DNA of 64,000 nucleotides, taken from the NCBI GenBank assembly GCA_004346725.1, contig SMDE01000002.1, positions 124,001 to 188,000 of the forward strand, given 5' to 3'. Every line of letters begins with the position of its first letter. The stretch's first letter is position 1. The DNA is from Phytobacter diazotrophicus. GTDB lineage: Bacteria; Pseudomonadota; Gammaproteobacteria; Enterobacterales; Enterobacteriaceae. A program made the translations under genes and the position numbers. Below, one piece after another: positions 1-8,883 of the stretch. The notes under the pieces were generated by a model. That model did not search any database, was not told the DNA's origin, and saw only the letters and a program-made list of their open reading frames with translations.

Positions 1-1
1 G

Positions 2-139
2 CTGCTCAAGTCCGGGAAGGTTAAAGGCATTCGGTTTGATACGCTGGCAAAAATCTGTGAGGCGCTGCAGTGTCAGCCCGGCGATATTATTTCCTGGGAG
101 CCGGATAGCCCACCAGCCGTACCGGATGACGCACTCTGA
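2..139 (+). CDS. C-terminal part of an XRE/Cro-type HTH regulator (partial)
   Basis: Only the last 45 residues are in the window, open to the left edge and ending in TGA at 137-139. The visible piece, with FDTLAKICEALQCQPGDII, matches the last helices of small Cro/C1-type repressors of the YozG-like group, where this segment follows the recognition helix. The tail WEPDSPPAVPDDAL is a typical short hydrophilic end. Family membership rests on this short block only; target and partner cannot be seen. Confidence 0.7.
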   Translation: MLKSGKVKGIRFDTLAKICEALQCQPGDIISWEPDSPPAVPDDAL

Positions 140-270
140 CTGGCTCACTAAAAGTGAAACGTCATTTGAGACATTCCAGTCCCCCTCAGAGATATGAATA
201 AACCAGCCAGTAACAGAATGGAGTCACACATGACGAAACCACAATAGCAGGTTGCAGCAGACCAGCCTGA

Positions 271-1053
271 TTATGCCGTGTCGTTATGGTTTCCTTGCAT
301 TTTGCACTTCCCGGGCGAATAACCGAATTTACGCATAAATGCGCGCGAGAATGCCTCAGCGCTGCCAAAGCCCACCATCGCGGCGACGGATTTAACGCTC
401 CGTCCGGATCGTAATTTGGCCGCGCCCAGCGCTAACCGCCAGTTCGTCAAGTACGCCCCCGGCGAGGCGTCGACCGTTTTCCTGAACACCTCGATAAATT
501 GCGCGCGGGACATTTCGGCAATCGCAGCCAGGTCGGGGATCTGCCATTTCCGCGCCGGATCATCGTGTATAGCGACAAGGCTCCTGTGCAGTTTAGGGTG
601 GGCAAGTCCCGCTAACAGCCCTGCATCCACGGTTCCCTGCGCGATGGCCCGACGAATGGCTAATACCACCACGACTTCGCACAACCGGGTCTGGACGGCA
701 CCGCCACCGCAACGATTCACATCGTACTCCGCCACGATCAGTTCAGCCAGGCCAAGTAATTGCGGCATCTCCGCCATGGAAAAGCACAGTTCGTCCGGTA
801 ATGCGCTAACCAGTGGGTTCGCACTGCCGCCAAAATCAACCCTTGCGGCGGCACACAGCGTCGCCCCGGCAGGCAGGCCACCCGATGTTCTGGCGCGGTA
901 GAGCAAATGGGTCGGCCCGCCTGAGCAATTCACATCGATAATCAGCAGGTTTGCCGACGTTGGCGAATCGCACTGTTCCACATGGAGCGGAAAAGCGTGC
1001 AGGAAGGCCGTCAGACGATCATATCTTCGTGGAATATTCAGACTTTCAATCAT
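271..1053 (-). CDS. AraC-family transcriptional regulator, cupin N-terminus
   Basis: 260 residues. The C-terminal ~100 residues form the double helix-turn-helix of AraC/XylS proteins (IPDLAAIAEMSRAQFIEVF, then VKSVAAMVGFGSAEAFSRAF followed by RKFGYSPGK). The N-terminal half resembles the cupin_6 sensor domain of this class, with CSGGPTHLLYRARTSGG near residue 44. The start at 1053 is preceded by GGGAAAG. It is divergent from the methyltransferase at 1143 with about 90 bases between them, so it probably controls that gene and itself. Ligand unknown. Confidence 0.85.
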   Translation of the reverse strand: MIESLNIPRRYDRLTAFLHAFPLHVEQCDSPTSANLLIIDVNCSGGPTHLLYRARTSGGLPAGATLCAAARVDFGGSANPLVSALPDELCFSMAEMPQLLGLAELIVAEYDVNRCGGGAVQTRLCEVVVVLAIRRAIAQGTVDAGLLAGLAHPKLHRSLVAIHDDPARKWQIPDLAAIAEMSRAQFIEVFRKTVDASPGAYLTNWRLALGAAKLRSGRSVKSVAAMVGFGSAEAFSRAFMRKFGYSPGKCKMQGNHNDTA

Positions 1054-1142
1054 GTCTTTCCCGAACTTTATTACCCAGAATCTTTTATTCTACGTCAACG
1101 AGAGAGAATGACCTACTAACTGAATGACTGCCTGGAGATGCC

Positions 1143-1859
1143 ATGACCCAAGATTCTGCTGCTAAATTCGACGCCACTCGCGCAGGGGAATACGCCCAAC
1201 AAAGCCGGATTGCGCTGGCCGGATATGATGCCTGCCACGAACTTTCTGCATGTATGCTCGCTGCCGCGCTGGGTGAAGCGAAGCCTGCGCGTGTGCTGGT
1301 GGTGGGGGCCGGAGGAACAGCCGGGGAGATCATCGCCGCTGCGACACTCGAGCCTCGCTGGTCTTTTGTCGCCGTCGATCCCTCTCAACCGATGCTGGAT
1401 CTTGCCCTTACCAATATCGCCAGTGCCGGAATAGCAAACCGGGTTGAAGCAGTTCCCGGTGCGGTTTCTGATCTGGATTCCTCCCCCGCCTTCGATGCCG
1501 CCATTATGATTGGCGTGTTGCACCATCTGCCAGGCGATGAGGCAAAGCGCGATATTCTGGCGCAGATTGCGATGCGCCTGAAACCGAATGCCCCGCTGAT
1601 CGTTGCAGGAAACTATCGCGCTTACGCATCGCAACCCGTGCTGATGGCCGCATGGGCAAATCGCTGGCGAATGAATGGCGCTGAACCCGAAGAGGTCCAG
1701 TCTAAAATGAACAAAATTCTGCAGGGCGCAGAGCCACCCCGGTCAGAAGATGATGTCTTTGCCTTACTCTTTGACGCCGGATTTGAGGCCCCGATTCGCT
1801 TCTTTTCCAGTCTGTTCTGGGGAGCCTGGCTGGCCCGGCGTATGTCAGCGGAGAAATGA
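1143..1859 (+). CDS. class I SAM-dependent methyltransferase
   Basis: 238 residues. Motif I of the Rossmann methyltransferase fold is present as RVLVVGAGGTAGEIIAAAT near residue 50, followed by the acidic VAVDPSQPMLDLA (motif II) and AAIMIGVLHHLPGDEAKRD (motif IV with the HH typical of UbiE/Methyltransf_11 and _12 enzymes). The start has GGAG just upstream. Substrate unknown; the divergent AraC regulator suggests it is induced rather than housekeeping. No operon partner lies downstream. Confidence 0.85.
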   Translation: MTQDSAAKFDATRAGEYAQQSRIALAGYDACHELSACMLAAALGEAKPARVLVVGAGGTAGEIIAAATLEPRWSFVAVDPSQPMLDLALTNIASAGIANRVEAVPGAVSDLDSSPAFDAAIMIGVLHHLPGDEAKRDILAQIAMRLKPNAPLIVAGNYRAYASQPVLMAAWANRWRMNGAEPEEVQSKMNKILQGAEPPRSEDDVFALLFDAGFEAPIRFFSSLFWGAWLARRMSAEK

Positions 1860-2059
1860 GCGAGAAGCGGATATTCTGCGGGTATTTTTCTTCTTCCTGA
1901 AATACCAGCACAGGCAAAATCTGTTTTCATTAGCCGGACACATCTTGCGATCCTGATATTGCTGGCGGGGTTAATCCGTTGAGTTTAATTAAGTCAACAC
2001 AGCATGACGACCCGCCACGCCATCTGAGAACAAGCCTGAATCTCTACAAGCGTGTTGAG

Positions 2060-2497
2060 CTAACACGTTTTATCCCCGCCGGTCCAGCGCTTGATATCAC
2101 CTATTTTTGGCGACCGGATCCCCACGCTCAGGATGTTCTTGGTGGTATATAAGCTGACCTTCGCGTTGTCGCTACCCTGACTTTCCACCTGAATAAACGT
2201 GTTGTTAATCAACAGTCCATCCGCAAGGAACTTTTGGTTGATCTCACCTTCTTTGTGCTCCGCGTCAAACTCACTTAATACGATAACCGGATTGCCTGAA
2301 TAGGCCTCATATTCCAGGCACTGCCTTGCCATGTGCCGTAAGGTTCGATAGGTATCGGAGGGCCCCGTCTGGCTGGTAAAACTACCATCAAAAGATGACT
2401 GGCTGCTTTTTAAATCACTGACAGTGATGGCGCACCCGCTCATGAAGATTGAAAAGAACAGTGTTGCCAGAGACAGGTATTTCACTTTCAACTCCAT
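2060..2497 (-). CDS. predicted lipoprotein of unknown function
   Basis: 145 residues starting with a signal peptide whose lipobox is FMSGC (Cys at residue 22), so it should be lipidated and anchored in the envelope. The mature part is hydrophilic with a final Cys and matches no family I know. It lies 32 bases downstream of the histidine kinase gene on the same strand and is probably the third gene of that operon, which suggests an accessory or sensory role for the two-component system. Function is not inferred further. Confidence 0.75.
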   Translation of the reverse strand: MELKVKYLSLATLFFSIFMSGCAITVSDLKSSQSSFDGSFTSQTGPSDTYRTLRHMARQCLEYEAYSGNPVIVLSEFDAEHKEGEINQKFLADGLLINNTFIQVESQGSDNAKVSLYTTKNILSVGIRSPKIGDIKRWTGGDKTC

Positions 2498-2529
2498 TGT
2501 TGTGGTAGAGGCCCTCCGCCAGGCAGGGA

Positions 2530-3936
2530 TCAGATGTTGTGTTTCAGGCGTCCCTGGGGGTTAGGGAAGTCAACCGTCACCATCAGTCCACCTTCTGCAG
2601 ATGTACTGAGGCTTACGCTGCTGTTGTGTTGCTGGGCAACCGCCTTGACGATGGCCAGGCCCAGGCCGCTTCCGCTTTGCATCTGCCCGGGATCGCGAAA
2701 AAATCGATCAAATACGCGCTCCCTCAATTCAACGGGAATGCCGGGGCCGGCGTCTGAGACACGTAGCTGCGTGGATTCATCGCGTGTTCGGACCTCTACC
2801 TCAACCCGTCCGCCCTGCGGGCTGTACTTCACGGCATTTTCAATGACATTGTCGATAAGCGACATCAGGCGTTCCCTGACGCCGGTCACCGAGGTTTCGT
2901 CATGGGAGTAAAATTCAAGCTCAATCCCGCGTTCAGCAGCCAGCGGTGACAACGCCGCCATACGCTCTTGTATGAGCATCGTCAGCGGCACAGGCGCCAT
3001 TACCGTGTCAATGCGCGCTTCACTGTGCATCAGCAATAGCAACTGATTAACGAGACGCGCCGCACGGCTATTGCTGCGAATAATCCCTGCCAGCAACTCC
3101 TGTTGCCTGTCGCTGCTGACATAGGACTGCAACGCTTCAACATTGATACGCATCGCCGCGAGCGGCGTACGTAACTCGTGAGCGGCATCGGCAATAAATA
3201 CCCGTTCCCGTTCCGTGCTTTCCCGCACCCTGGCTAGAAAGAGATTGATCGCATCAACCATCTGGCGAAGCTCCTTGTGCTTTGGCACTTCTTTTAAGGG
3301 CGAGAGATCGTCTGATGGTCGTAAGGAAACTTCATTAACCACTTTGTTCCACGGGCGCATCGCAATACGGATGGATAACCACGCTGGAAACAAAAGAAAA
3401 GGAATGCACACCAGCAGCGGCAATATGTAGTAGCCACGCGAGTTCAGATAAAAAAAGAAATTCCAGCCTGCGGCAGGGGTAACAAGCGTTACCTCCACGT
3501 CAGCGTTGTCTGACTTGAGCGTACGACCAGTCCAGGCGCGCCCTTCGCTCTGAATACGCTGAATCTCCCCAAACCGGGTATTTATCACCCCTGTCGGCGC
3601 GCCAGGGGATGAATAAATGAGTGCTTTATTCTTGCGAACAATCAGGCTGATTGAGAGCTCAGGATCTTCACCGCCGCCATAACCTTCCCGCAACGCCTTG
3701 CTGAACGCGTCAAGCACGACGGTTCGCTCCTGGGGTCGCTCGTCCATACTCTGAACCAGGGTAATAACGGCGTCGTAGGTCTTACTGCCCGTGAGTATCG
3801 AGGGGCTGCGCAAGTCCTCCCACAAGACGAAGGTCAGAAATAGAGACCAAAGCAGTGTAAGCAGGAGCATCTGAGCGACCATAATTCGCCGCACGAGCGT
3901 TGGGGTTCTCAGTTGTCGCCAGAAATTTCGCATCAA
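2530..3936 (-). CDS. membrane sensor histidine kinase (OmpR-partner type)
   Basis: 468 residues. Two membrane segments flank a periplasmic sensor region of about 130 residues (TM1 about 18-40, TM2 about 170-190). HAMP-like linker, then the dimerisation box FIADAAHELRTPLAAMR with the phosphoacceptor His, the N box LIDNVIENAVKYSP, G1 VSDAGPGIP, F box VFDRFFRDP and G2 GSGLGLAIVKAV. All catalytic boxes are intact. The start overlaps the end of the response regulator gene by 4 bases, so they are translationally coupled. The layout resembles QseC/TctE/PmrB kinases; the signal is unknown. Confidence 0.92.
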   Translation of the reverse strand: MMRNFWRQLRTPTLVRRIMVAQMLLLTLLWSLFLTFVLWEDLRSPSILTGSKTYDAVITLVQSMDERPQERTVVLDAFSKALREGYGGGEDPELSISLIVRKNKALIYSSPGAPTGVINTRFGEIQRIQSEGRAWTGRTLKSDNADVEVTLVTPAAGWNFFFYLNSRGYYILPLLVCIPFLLFPAWLSIRIAMRPWNKVVNEVSLRPSDDLSPLKEVPKHKELRQMVDAINLFLARVRESTERERVFIADAAHELRTPLAAMRINVEALQSYVSSDRQQELLAGIIRSNSRAARLVNQLLLLMHSEARIDTVMAPVPLTMLIQERMAALSPLAAERGIELEFYSHDETSVTGVRERLMSLIDNVIENAVKYSPQGGRVEVEVRTRDESTQLRVSDAGPGIPVELRERVFDRFFRDPGQMQSGSGLGLAIVKAVAQQHNSSVSLSTSAEGGLMVTVDFPNPQGRLKHNI

Positions 3937-4610
3937 CCTTCCCCTTTCTGGATAGGCACGGTATCAATGACATACCCTACGCCCCTCACCGTTCGCACAT
4001 AGCCTTCGCCAATTTTGCGACGCAAATTGCCCATATGCACATCGAGTGCGTTGCTCATATTTTCTTTTGCGCCGAATACCCTCTCTTCCAGAAACCTGCG
4101 TGTCAGCACGCGATCGGTGCGCAACATTAAAATTTCAAGCAGCGCGTATTCACTGGCCGTCAATTCAATATGACGTTCGCTCACTGTCACGCGTCGGGTC
4201 GGCACATGAAGCGTTAACCCCCGAATCTCTATCACCTCATTTTGAAAACCGTAACTGCGGCGCGCAAGCGCCCTCACCCTGGCCAACAATTCGGCCAGAA
4301 CAAAAGGTTTGACGAGATAGTCGTCTGCACCGGCATCCAACCCGCTCAGGCGATCCTGCAGGGTGCCTCGCGCAGTCAGGATGATGACGGGGATCCCTTT
4401 GAGCTGCTGACGCATGTACGTCATCAGGCTCATGCCATCACCGTCGGGCAGCCCGAGGTCAAGCAACACGAGTTCCGGCACGCAGGCATCGATTTGATGC
4501 AGCGCATCCTCTTTGCGGCGAACCCATATGACATCAAACCCTTGATCTGCAAGGGCGATACGCACACCGTTGCCCAGATCCAGGTCGTCTTCGATTAGGA
4601 GAATTTTCAC
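3933..4610 (-). CDS. OmpR/PhoB-family response regulator
   Basis: 225 residues. Receiver domain with the acidic pair IEDD (residues 6-9), phosphorylation Asp in LVLLDLGLPDGDG, the conserved Thr in IILTARG and Lys in DDYLVKPF. The C-terminal winged helix includes LTASEYALLEIL and VHMGNLRRKIG then VRTVRGVGYVID. First gene of an operon with the kinase (4-base overlap) and a lipoprotein. It is divergent from the MipA/OmpV gene at 4816, which is a likely target. QseB/PmrA/TctD-like by overall sequence. Confidence 0.93.
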   Translation of the reverse strand: MKILLIEDDLDLGNGVRIALADQGFDVIWVRRKEDALHQIDACVPELVLLDLGLPDGDGMSLMTYMRQQLKGIPVIILTARGTLQDRLSGLDAGADDYLVKPFVLAELLARVRALARRSYGFQNEVIEIRGLTLHVPTRRVTVSERHIELTASEYALLEILMLRTDRVLTRRFLEERVFGAKENMSNALDVHMGNLRRKIGEGYVRTVRGVGYVIDTVPIQKGEG

Positions 4611-4641
4611 AATGGTTACTGTATCAACAGTGAATGAAGAT

Positions 4642-4658
4642 CGTCTGAAGAACAGACG
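4642..4658. promoter_or_regulatory. inverted repeat in the two-component/mipA spacer
   Basis: CGTCTG, five bases, CAGACG: a perfect 6-base dyad 32 bases upstream of the response regulator start. It may be a binding site for the regulator itself, although OmpR-type proteins more often use direct repeats. Candidate only. Confidence 0.3.
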
Positions 4659-4815
4659 GTAGCAGGAAATCCATCAGGTTTGCAGCACTGGCACTTGCTT
4701 CAGCATTTCTTCATTTTTGGCTCATGAGAACTTTAGGGTAAGCATTCACACTGAGCATTCTGGCGATTAACAACCGTTTGTCTTGTAATCAGTTGAATCA
4801 ACAAGGACTTCTTTA

Positions 4816-5652
4816 ATGAAAAACAGAAACCTGCATCCTGAGTCCCCCTGTTCATTTCCGTGCCGCAGCCTGAAAAAAATGGTGCCGGGCGTTGTCCTGG
4901 CATTACTGACCACCCCGGTACTGGCGGCGGAACAGAAACAGAGCAACGAATTGACCCTGGGTGGAGGCGTGGATGTTGCGCCCTACTATTCGGGTTCGGA
5001 TAAAAGTCGTGTCACCACTGCCCTGGTAGTTGATTACGCTATGGCAAATGGCTTCTTCGTCAGCGCCACGCGCGGTCTCGGTTACGGCAACAACATCGGC
5101 AAATTTAATTACAGCGCAGCGCTGAGCTACCGCGCAGGCCGTAAGGATCATGACGTGGACAGCGGCTCGATAAACGGCGGCAGCGACTATTTGCGCGGTA
5201 TGGGCGATATCAAAGGTTCAGCTATCGGTGTGCCGACCCTGGGGTATGAGGTGACCGACTGGCTTAATGTGCAATTGCAGGCTGAGGTGCCCCTTTCTGA
5301 GCGAGACAATGGTACAGCCTTGCATTTCGGCATTGTCAGCCCGCTCTATAAGTCATCGAGCAATGCCGTGACGCTGGCGCTAACCGGCAGTTGGGGGACG
5401 AGCAAATATATGCAGACTTACTACGGGGTAAGCGCATCGCAGTCGGCCGCATCGGGCTTTACGCGATATGATGCCGGTTCCGGCATTTATGCCTGGTCCA
5501 CAAATATTGACTGGACGTACAAGATTAATCAGGACTGGAGCGTGATTACCGAAGCTGGCTTTACGCAATTGACGGGGGATGCACGTAATAGCCCCATTGT
5601 TCAGCGAAAAACATCGCCCACCGGAAGCCTGAAGGTGACATACCGTTTCTGA
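4816..5652 (+). CDS. MipA/OmpV-family outer membrane protein
   Basis: 278 residues. The start has AAGGA upstream. A long N-region precedes a hydrophobic signal core ending LLTTPVLA with predicted cleavage before AEQK. The mature part opens with NELTLGGGVDVAPYYSGSD, the hallmark of MipA/OmpV proteins, and ends in LKVTYRF with a terminal Phe, as in BAM-assembled beta-barrels. Alternating amphipathic strands run throughout. It stands opposite an OmpR-type two-component operon, which could regulate it. Family members are linked to MltA scaffolding or to outer-membrane permeability and drug susceptibility. Confidence 0.88.
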   Translation: MKNRNLHPESPCSFPCRSLKKMVPGVVLALLTTPVLAAEQKQSNELTLGGGVDVAPYYSGSDKSRVTTALVVDYAMANGFFVSATRGLGYGNNIGKFNYSAALSYRAGRKDHDVDSGSINGGSDYLRGMGDIKGSAIGVPTLGYEVTDWLNVQLQAEVPLSERDNGTALHFGIVSPLYKSSSNAVTLALTGSWGTSKYMQTYYGVSASQSAASGFTRYDAGSGIYAWSTNIDWTYKINQDWSVITEAGFTQLTGDARNSPIVQRKTSPTGSLKVTYRF

Positions 5653-5819
5653 TTGCTGTTCGCGGTGCGTTTCCGGCAAACTTATGGCTATGTAATCTCA
5701 ATGAATTCCTTTCGCGCCGTCCCGGCTCAGATGGCGGGGGGCGCGACTTCGGATGTGCCGTTAGCAAAGGCCACGCTGGAATAACGTGGCCGGTGAGCCA
5801 GAGCGTTGTCGATAAAGGT

Positions 5820-6731
5820 TTATCGTAGCGCGATTTCAGCCTGTGGGGCGTTAAGTGCGGCCTGAAAGTATTGTTTTCCTGGTCCCGCAAGCCATTGATC
5901 CAATTTCATCATTTCACCGAACATCTTTTCCAGTGCCGGAATATCGGCAACGCCCGCGACAATGCCATTGTCTACCAGTTCGGTAAGCCGACGAAGGAAA
6001 CTGTTTTGTGTTAATAGTGCGTCGGGAAAGCGCTGATAGTGGATGGGGAAACCTGCGGCGTTTGAGAAAGCACGCTCCAGATCCTCCCCTGTCAGCGTCT
6101 GGCTGGAGATTTCCAGCACTTTTCCGGCGAACAGTTGCGGGTTACACAGAATGCGGGCATTGATACGCCCGAGATCGTCCAGCGTGATCATTTGCATCGG
6201 CTGGTTACGCTGCATGAAGAAGGAGAAATTCCCGGTGTTCAGCCCCATACCGGGCAGTATCAGCATTTCAATAAAGCTGGCCGGACGCGTGATCGTCCAG
6301 CAAAGTGGCAAAGAGCGGACATAATTTTCTATTTCCGTCTTGCTGTCGAAATGCCCCATACCTGTAGGGACTTTCCCCGCCGCGCCGGACGAAGAATAAA
6401 CAAGATGGCTGACTCCGGCCGCCAGGGCACTGTCTGCAATGGCTTTTCCCTGAATGATCTCCTGCTCATCACTTATCTCTCCCTGCGGTGAGCTGGCCTG
6501 AACACTGAAAACCCCCTTGATGCCCACCATTGCCCGCTCAATGGAGGCTCTGTCAAAAAGATTACCGACGGCAAGCGTGATGCCCGCCGCCATCAATGCC
6601 TGCGCCTTTTCGCTATGCGGATCACGCACAAAGGCCCTGACTTCACGGCCCGCCGCCCGTAGCGCATGCGCCACCGCCCCGCCCTGTTGTCCGGTGGCGC
6701 CAAAAACAAGAAATTCTGCTGTTTTGTTCAT
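5820..6731 (-). CDS. NmrA-like NAD(P)-binding protein
   Basis: 303 residues. The N-terminal Rossmann motif is VFGATGQQGGAVAHAL (GxxGxxG near residue 10), followed by VRAFVRDPHSEKAQAL (NADP-preferring Arg at the end of beta 2) and SSSGAAG. The Tyr/Lys catalytic pair of classical SDRs is not evident, as usual in NmrA/HSCARG-type redox sensors and NAD(P)H:quinone reductases. Divergent from an HxlR regulator at 6860 with shared operator-like repeats between them. Confidence 0.85.
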   Translation of the reverse strand: MNKTAEFLVFGATGQQGGAVAHALRAAGREVRAFVRDPHSEKAQALMAAGITLAVGNLFDRASIERAMVGIKGVFSVQASSPQGEISDEQEIIQGKAIADSALAAGVSHLVYSSSGAAGKVPTGMGHFDSKTEIENYVRSLPLCWTITRPASFIEMLILPGMGLNTGNFSFFMQRNQPMQMITLDDLGRINARILCNPQLFAGKVLEISSQTLTGEDLERAFSNAAGFPIHYQRFPDALLTQNSFLRRLTELVDNGIVAGVADIPALEKMFGEMMKLDQWLAGPGKQYFQAALNAPQAEIALR

Positions 6732-6742
6732 GAAAGTTCTCG

Positions 6743-6834
6743 ATAGTAACTATTGAAGGTCACAGTATGGAACTATTATGATTTCCTCCACAAGACGGCA
6801 CATTTTTGGTCCCTGGTTACACAGAAGTAACTAT
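6743..6834. promoter_or_regulatory. candidate HxlR operators, AGTAACTAT repeats
   Basis: The spacer between the NmrA-like gene and the HxlR gene holds ATAGTAACTAT at 6743-6753, a perfect 5-1-5 palindrome, and AGTAACTAT again at 6826-6834. The first is 12 bases from the nmrA-like start and the second 26 bases from the hxlR start, so one regulator could repress both promoters. A third weaker GGAACTATT lies between them. Confidence 0.45.
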
Positions 6835-6859
6835 CAGGAGCCTTCAGCGGAGAAAAGTT

Positions 6860-7285
6860 ATGGCGCGTGAGATTAATGGCAGACCGATCATTGAAACACC
6901 CGACGGACCGAAACTGACGCCGTGTGCCCCAGGGAGTGTGCTGGAAAGGCTGGGTGATAAATGGACCATTCTTGTTATTTCGCTGCTGTCGCTTTCGCCT
7001 GATATCCCCCTGCGATTTAGCGCCATCCGACGCGGCATTCCCGATATCTCACAACGTATGCTGACGTTGACGCTACGCAACCTGGAACGAGATGGTCTCG
7101 TTAACCGTTATTATTACCCGGAGCTTCCACCCAGGGTGGAATATCAGCTCACTGATCGTGGTCATTCGATGCTAAAACCCCTCGCCGGATTCACCGACTG
7201 GATCAGGGATACATGGCAGGATATTGAGGCGTCCCGAAAAGCCTTCGATGAGGCAGCCGGGAAAAAGACGACACCATCGCGTTAG
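6860..7285 (+). CDS. HxlR-family transcriptional regulator
   Basis: Taken from ATG 6860, preceded by GGAGA, giving 141 residues; an in-frame ATG at 6806 lacks a good ribosome site and would overlap the operator region. The HxlR signature is present: CAPGSVLERLGDKWTILVIS, then RFSAIRRGIPDISQRMLTLT and LERDGLVNRYYYPELPPRVE (winged helix), ending GFTDWIRDTW. HxlR proteins usually respond to electrophiles or oxidants and control quinone or aldehyde reductases, which fits the divergent NmrA-like gene. Confidence 0.88.
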   Translation: MAREINGRPIIETPDGPKLTPCAPGSVLERLGDKWTILVISLLSLSPDIPLRFSAIRRGIPDISQRMLTLTLRNLERDGLVNRYYYPELPPRVEYQLTDRGHSMLKPLAGFTDWIRDTWQDIEASRKAFDEAAGKKTTPSR

Positions 7286-7372
7286 TTCAGAGTGAAACCT
7301 GATTTTTATGCATGACGCAAACAGACTGGTGTCAGCCACGCTGGTCCAGAACCGCGGTTCTATCCGCTTATT

Positions 7373-8551
7373 TCAGTGTCTTTTCTCTGCGGCGTAATTA
7401 TTGTTGATAGCGTACAGAGTGCATTGAGGTGCCCCTTTCCGTTGTTCCTTCGTACAGATATTAAGCGCCGTTGCGGCAGCTTCCTGACTGTTTCTGGCCC
7501 AGTATGCAGCGCCCCAGTCTCCGTCCGGATCGGTGGCAAAGGCTTTTTCATATCGCTGCGTTGTTTCATACTCGGAAAAGGCTTTTTTTCCGGCAGCATT
7601 GAGGGCTGGCGGTTCAATGAGATTTACGACGGAAAGCCTGATTATCTCCTGAAACGGCTGATGGTACTGCTCAAGAAAAGTAGCGACGGTATTCCACCAG
7701 AAACTCTCCGGCGCAGAATCCATAAAGACATGACCATCCTTCCCATAAGGAGGCATGACGACGAACCGGGTCGGGCTTTTACCCTGCTGATAGGCATTAA
7801 ACATCTCTCGGCCTGTATCCGGGGGAAACGACTTATCGTTTTCTGCGTAAAGCCACAGCGAAGGGATCTTCGCTGCTTTTCCGTATTGCGCATACGATTT
7901 CATCAGCCCCGTCTTATCACAGAGAGATTTCCCGTCGATAGCCCCTCTGCCGCCATCAAAATTGATCACTGCCTTTACGCCAGGCGGATTTGTGGCGCCC
8001 GTTGCGATAACGGCAAATCCACCGGCGGACATACCAACCAGCATCGCATTATCAACGGATGCCCATGAATTCCGGCGCACAGCGTTAAGCGCCGCAACCA
8101 TATTTTGGACGTCCTGTTCTCCGGCCTGCAGATGAAAGGGCTGAGTGCACGAGTGCCCTGCATATTCCGCAGCGCCACTGGACTGACCATATCCCTGCCG
8201 CAGGACGACCACTGCAGCATATCCATGGCGTGCAAACGCGATTGCTGTTGAGGAATACCGGTTTGGGTTAAGCGTCCAGCGGTCAAACTCAGCCTTACCG
8301 GTAGTTCCATTGGTGATTAACACAACCGGCAAAGGCTTCTTGCTAACCGGACGTGTGACAAAAGCATCAAGTATTGCAGGCTGGCCATTATTTAACGTGA
8401 CGGACAGCGTGAGAGGTTCCCTGATAAGCCCGCTTATCTGTTGATATTCGGCCCTGTCCGTTAAAGATTCTGCGTGCCCCGGTAAACTTATGATGAAGCC
8501 TGTCAATGGCAAAAAAAAAGATACTGCGTGGGTTATAAAACGGCTGAGCAT
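7373..8551 (-). CDS. secreted alpha/beta hydrolase (dienelactone hydrolase-like)
   Basis: 392 residues with a Sec signal peptide (hydrophobic core then GHAES near residue 28), so it should be periplasmic or secreted. The nucleophile elbow is LVGMSAGGFAV (GxSxG). An Asp in LWLYAENDKSFPPDTG and a His in YGKDGHVFMDSAP complete a plausible triad. The C-terminal ~100 residues beyond the His are unusual and include a repetitive-looking ATDPDGDWGAAYWARNSQEA stretch. Members with this tail are annotated as CAAX-like or dienelactone hydrolases without known substrate. No clear operon partner. Confidence 0.82.
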   Translation of the reverse strand: MLSRFITHAVSFFLPLTGFIISLPGHAESLTDRAEYQQISGLIREPLTLSVTLNNGQPAILDAFVTRPVSKKPLPVVLITNGTTGKAEFDRWTLNPNRYSSTAIAFARHGYAAVVVLRQGYGQSSGAAEYAGHSCTQPFHLQAGEQDVQNMVAALNAVRRNSWASVDNAMLVGMSAGGFAVIATGATNPPGVKAVINFDGGRGAIDGKSLCDKTGLMKSYAQYGKAAKIPSLWLYAENDKSFPPDTGREMFNAYQQGKSPTRFVVMPPYGKDGHVFMDSAPESFWWNTVATFLEQYHQPFQEIIRLSVVNLIEPPALNAAGKKAFSEYETTQRYEKAFATDPDGDWGAAYWARNSQEAAATALNICTKEQRKGAPQCTLYAINNNYAAEKRH

Positions 8552-8883
8552 CAGAAGATATCCTTAATTGGCCTGGAGATATACCACTTTGCAGTTGCGT
8601 ACTGACAGGTAGAAATGCTAACGCTGACAGTCCCAGTATTAATGACTTAAGATCCTTAATCCACCAAGTGAGATGAAGAACATTAACGTAAGTAAATATG
8701 TATGAGGTGTGGATTTTCCTTAAAACAGCTATCGAGTTATATGCTGACTTTAGAACCGCCAAATGGCTATAATAGCAGTGGTGCGCTTAAGGCTATTTAT
8801 TTAAATAGCGCGAGTTTTGGTTACATTATCGTTAATGCGGAAAAACTGTTGATTATACTCATTCAGAACAAAGGAAATTACCG
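8552..8883. other. intergenic spacer, promoters only
   Basis: 332 bases between divergent genes; AT-rich with no coding pattern that I trust. AAAGGAAATTACCG just before 8884 is the ribosome site of the next gene. Nothing else recognised. Confidence 0.5.

Noticed and set aside
2..139. XRE fragment as antitoxin partner of the RES protein
   Set aside because: They are more than 15 kb apart with many unrelated genes between; no basis for pairing.
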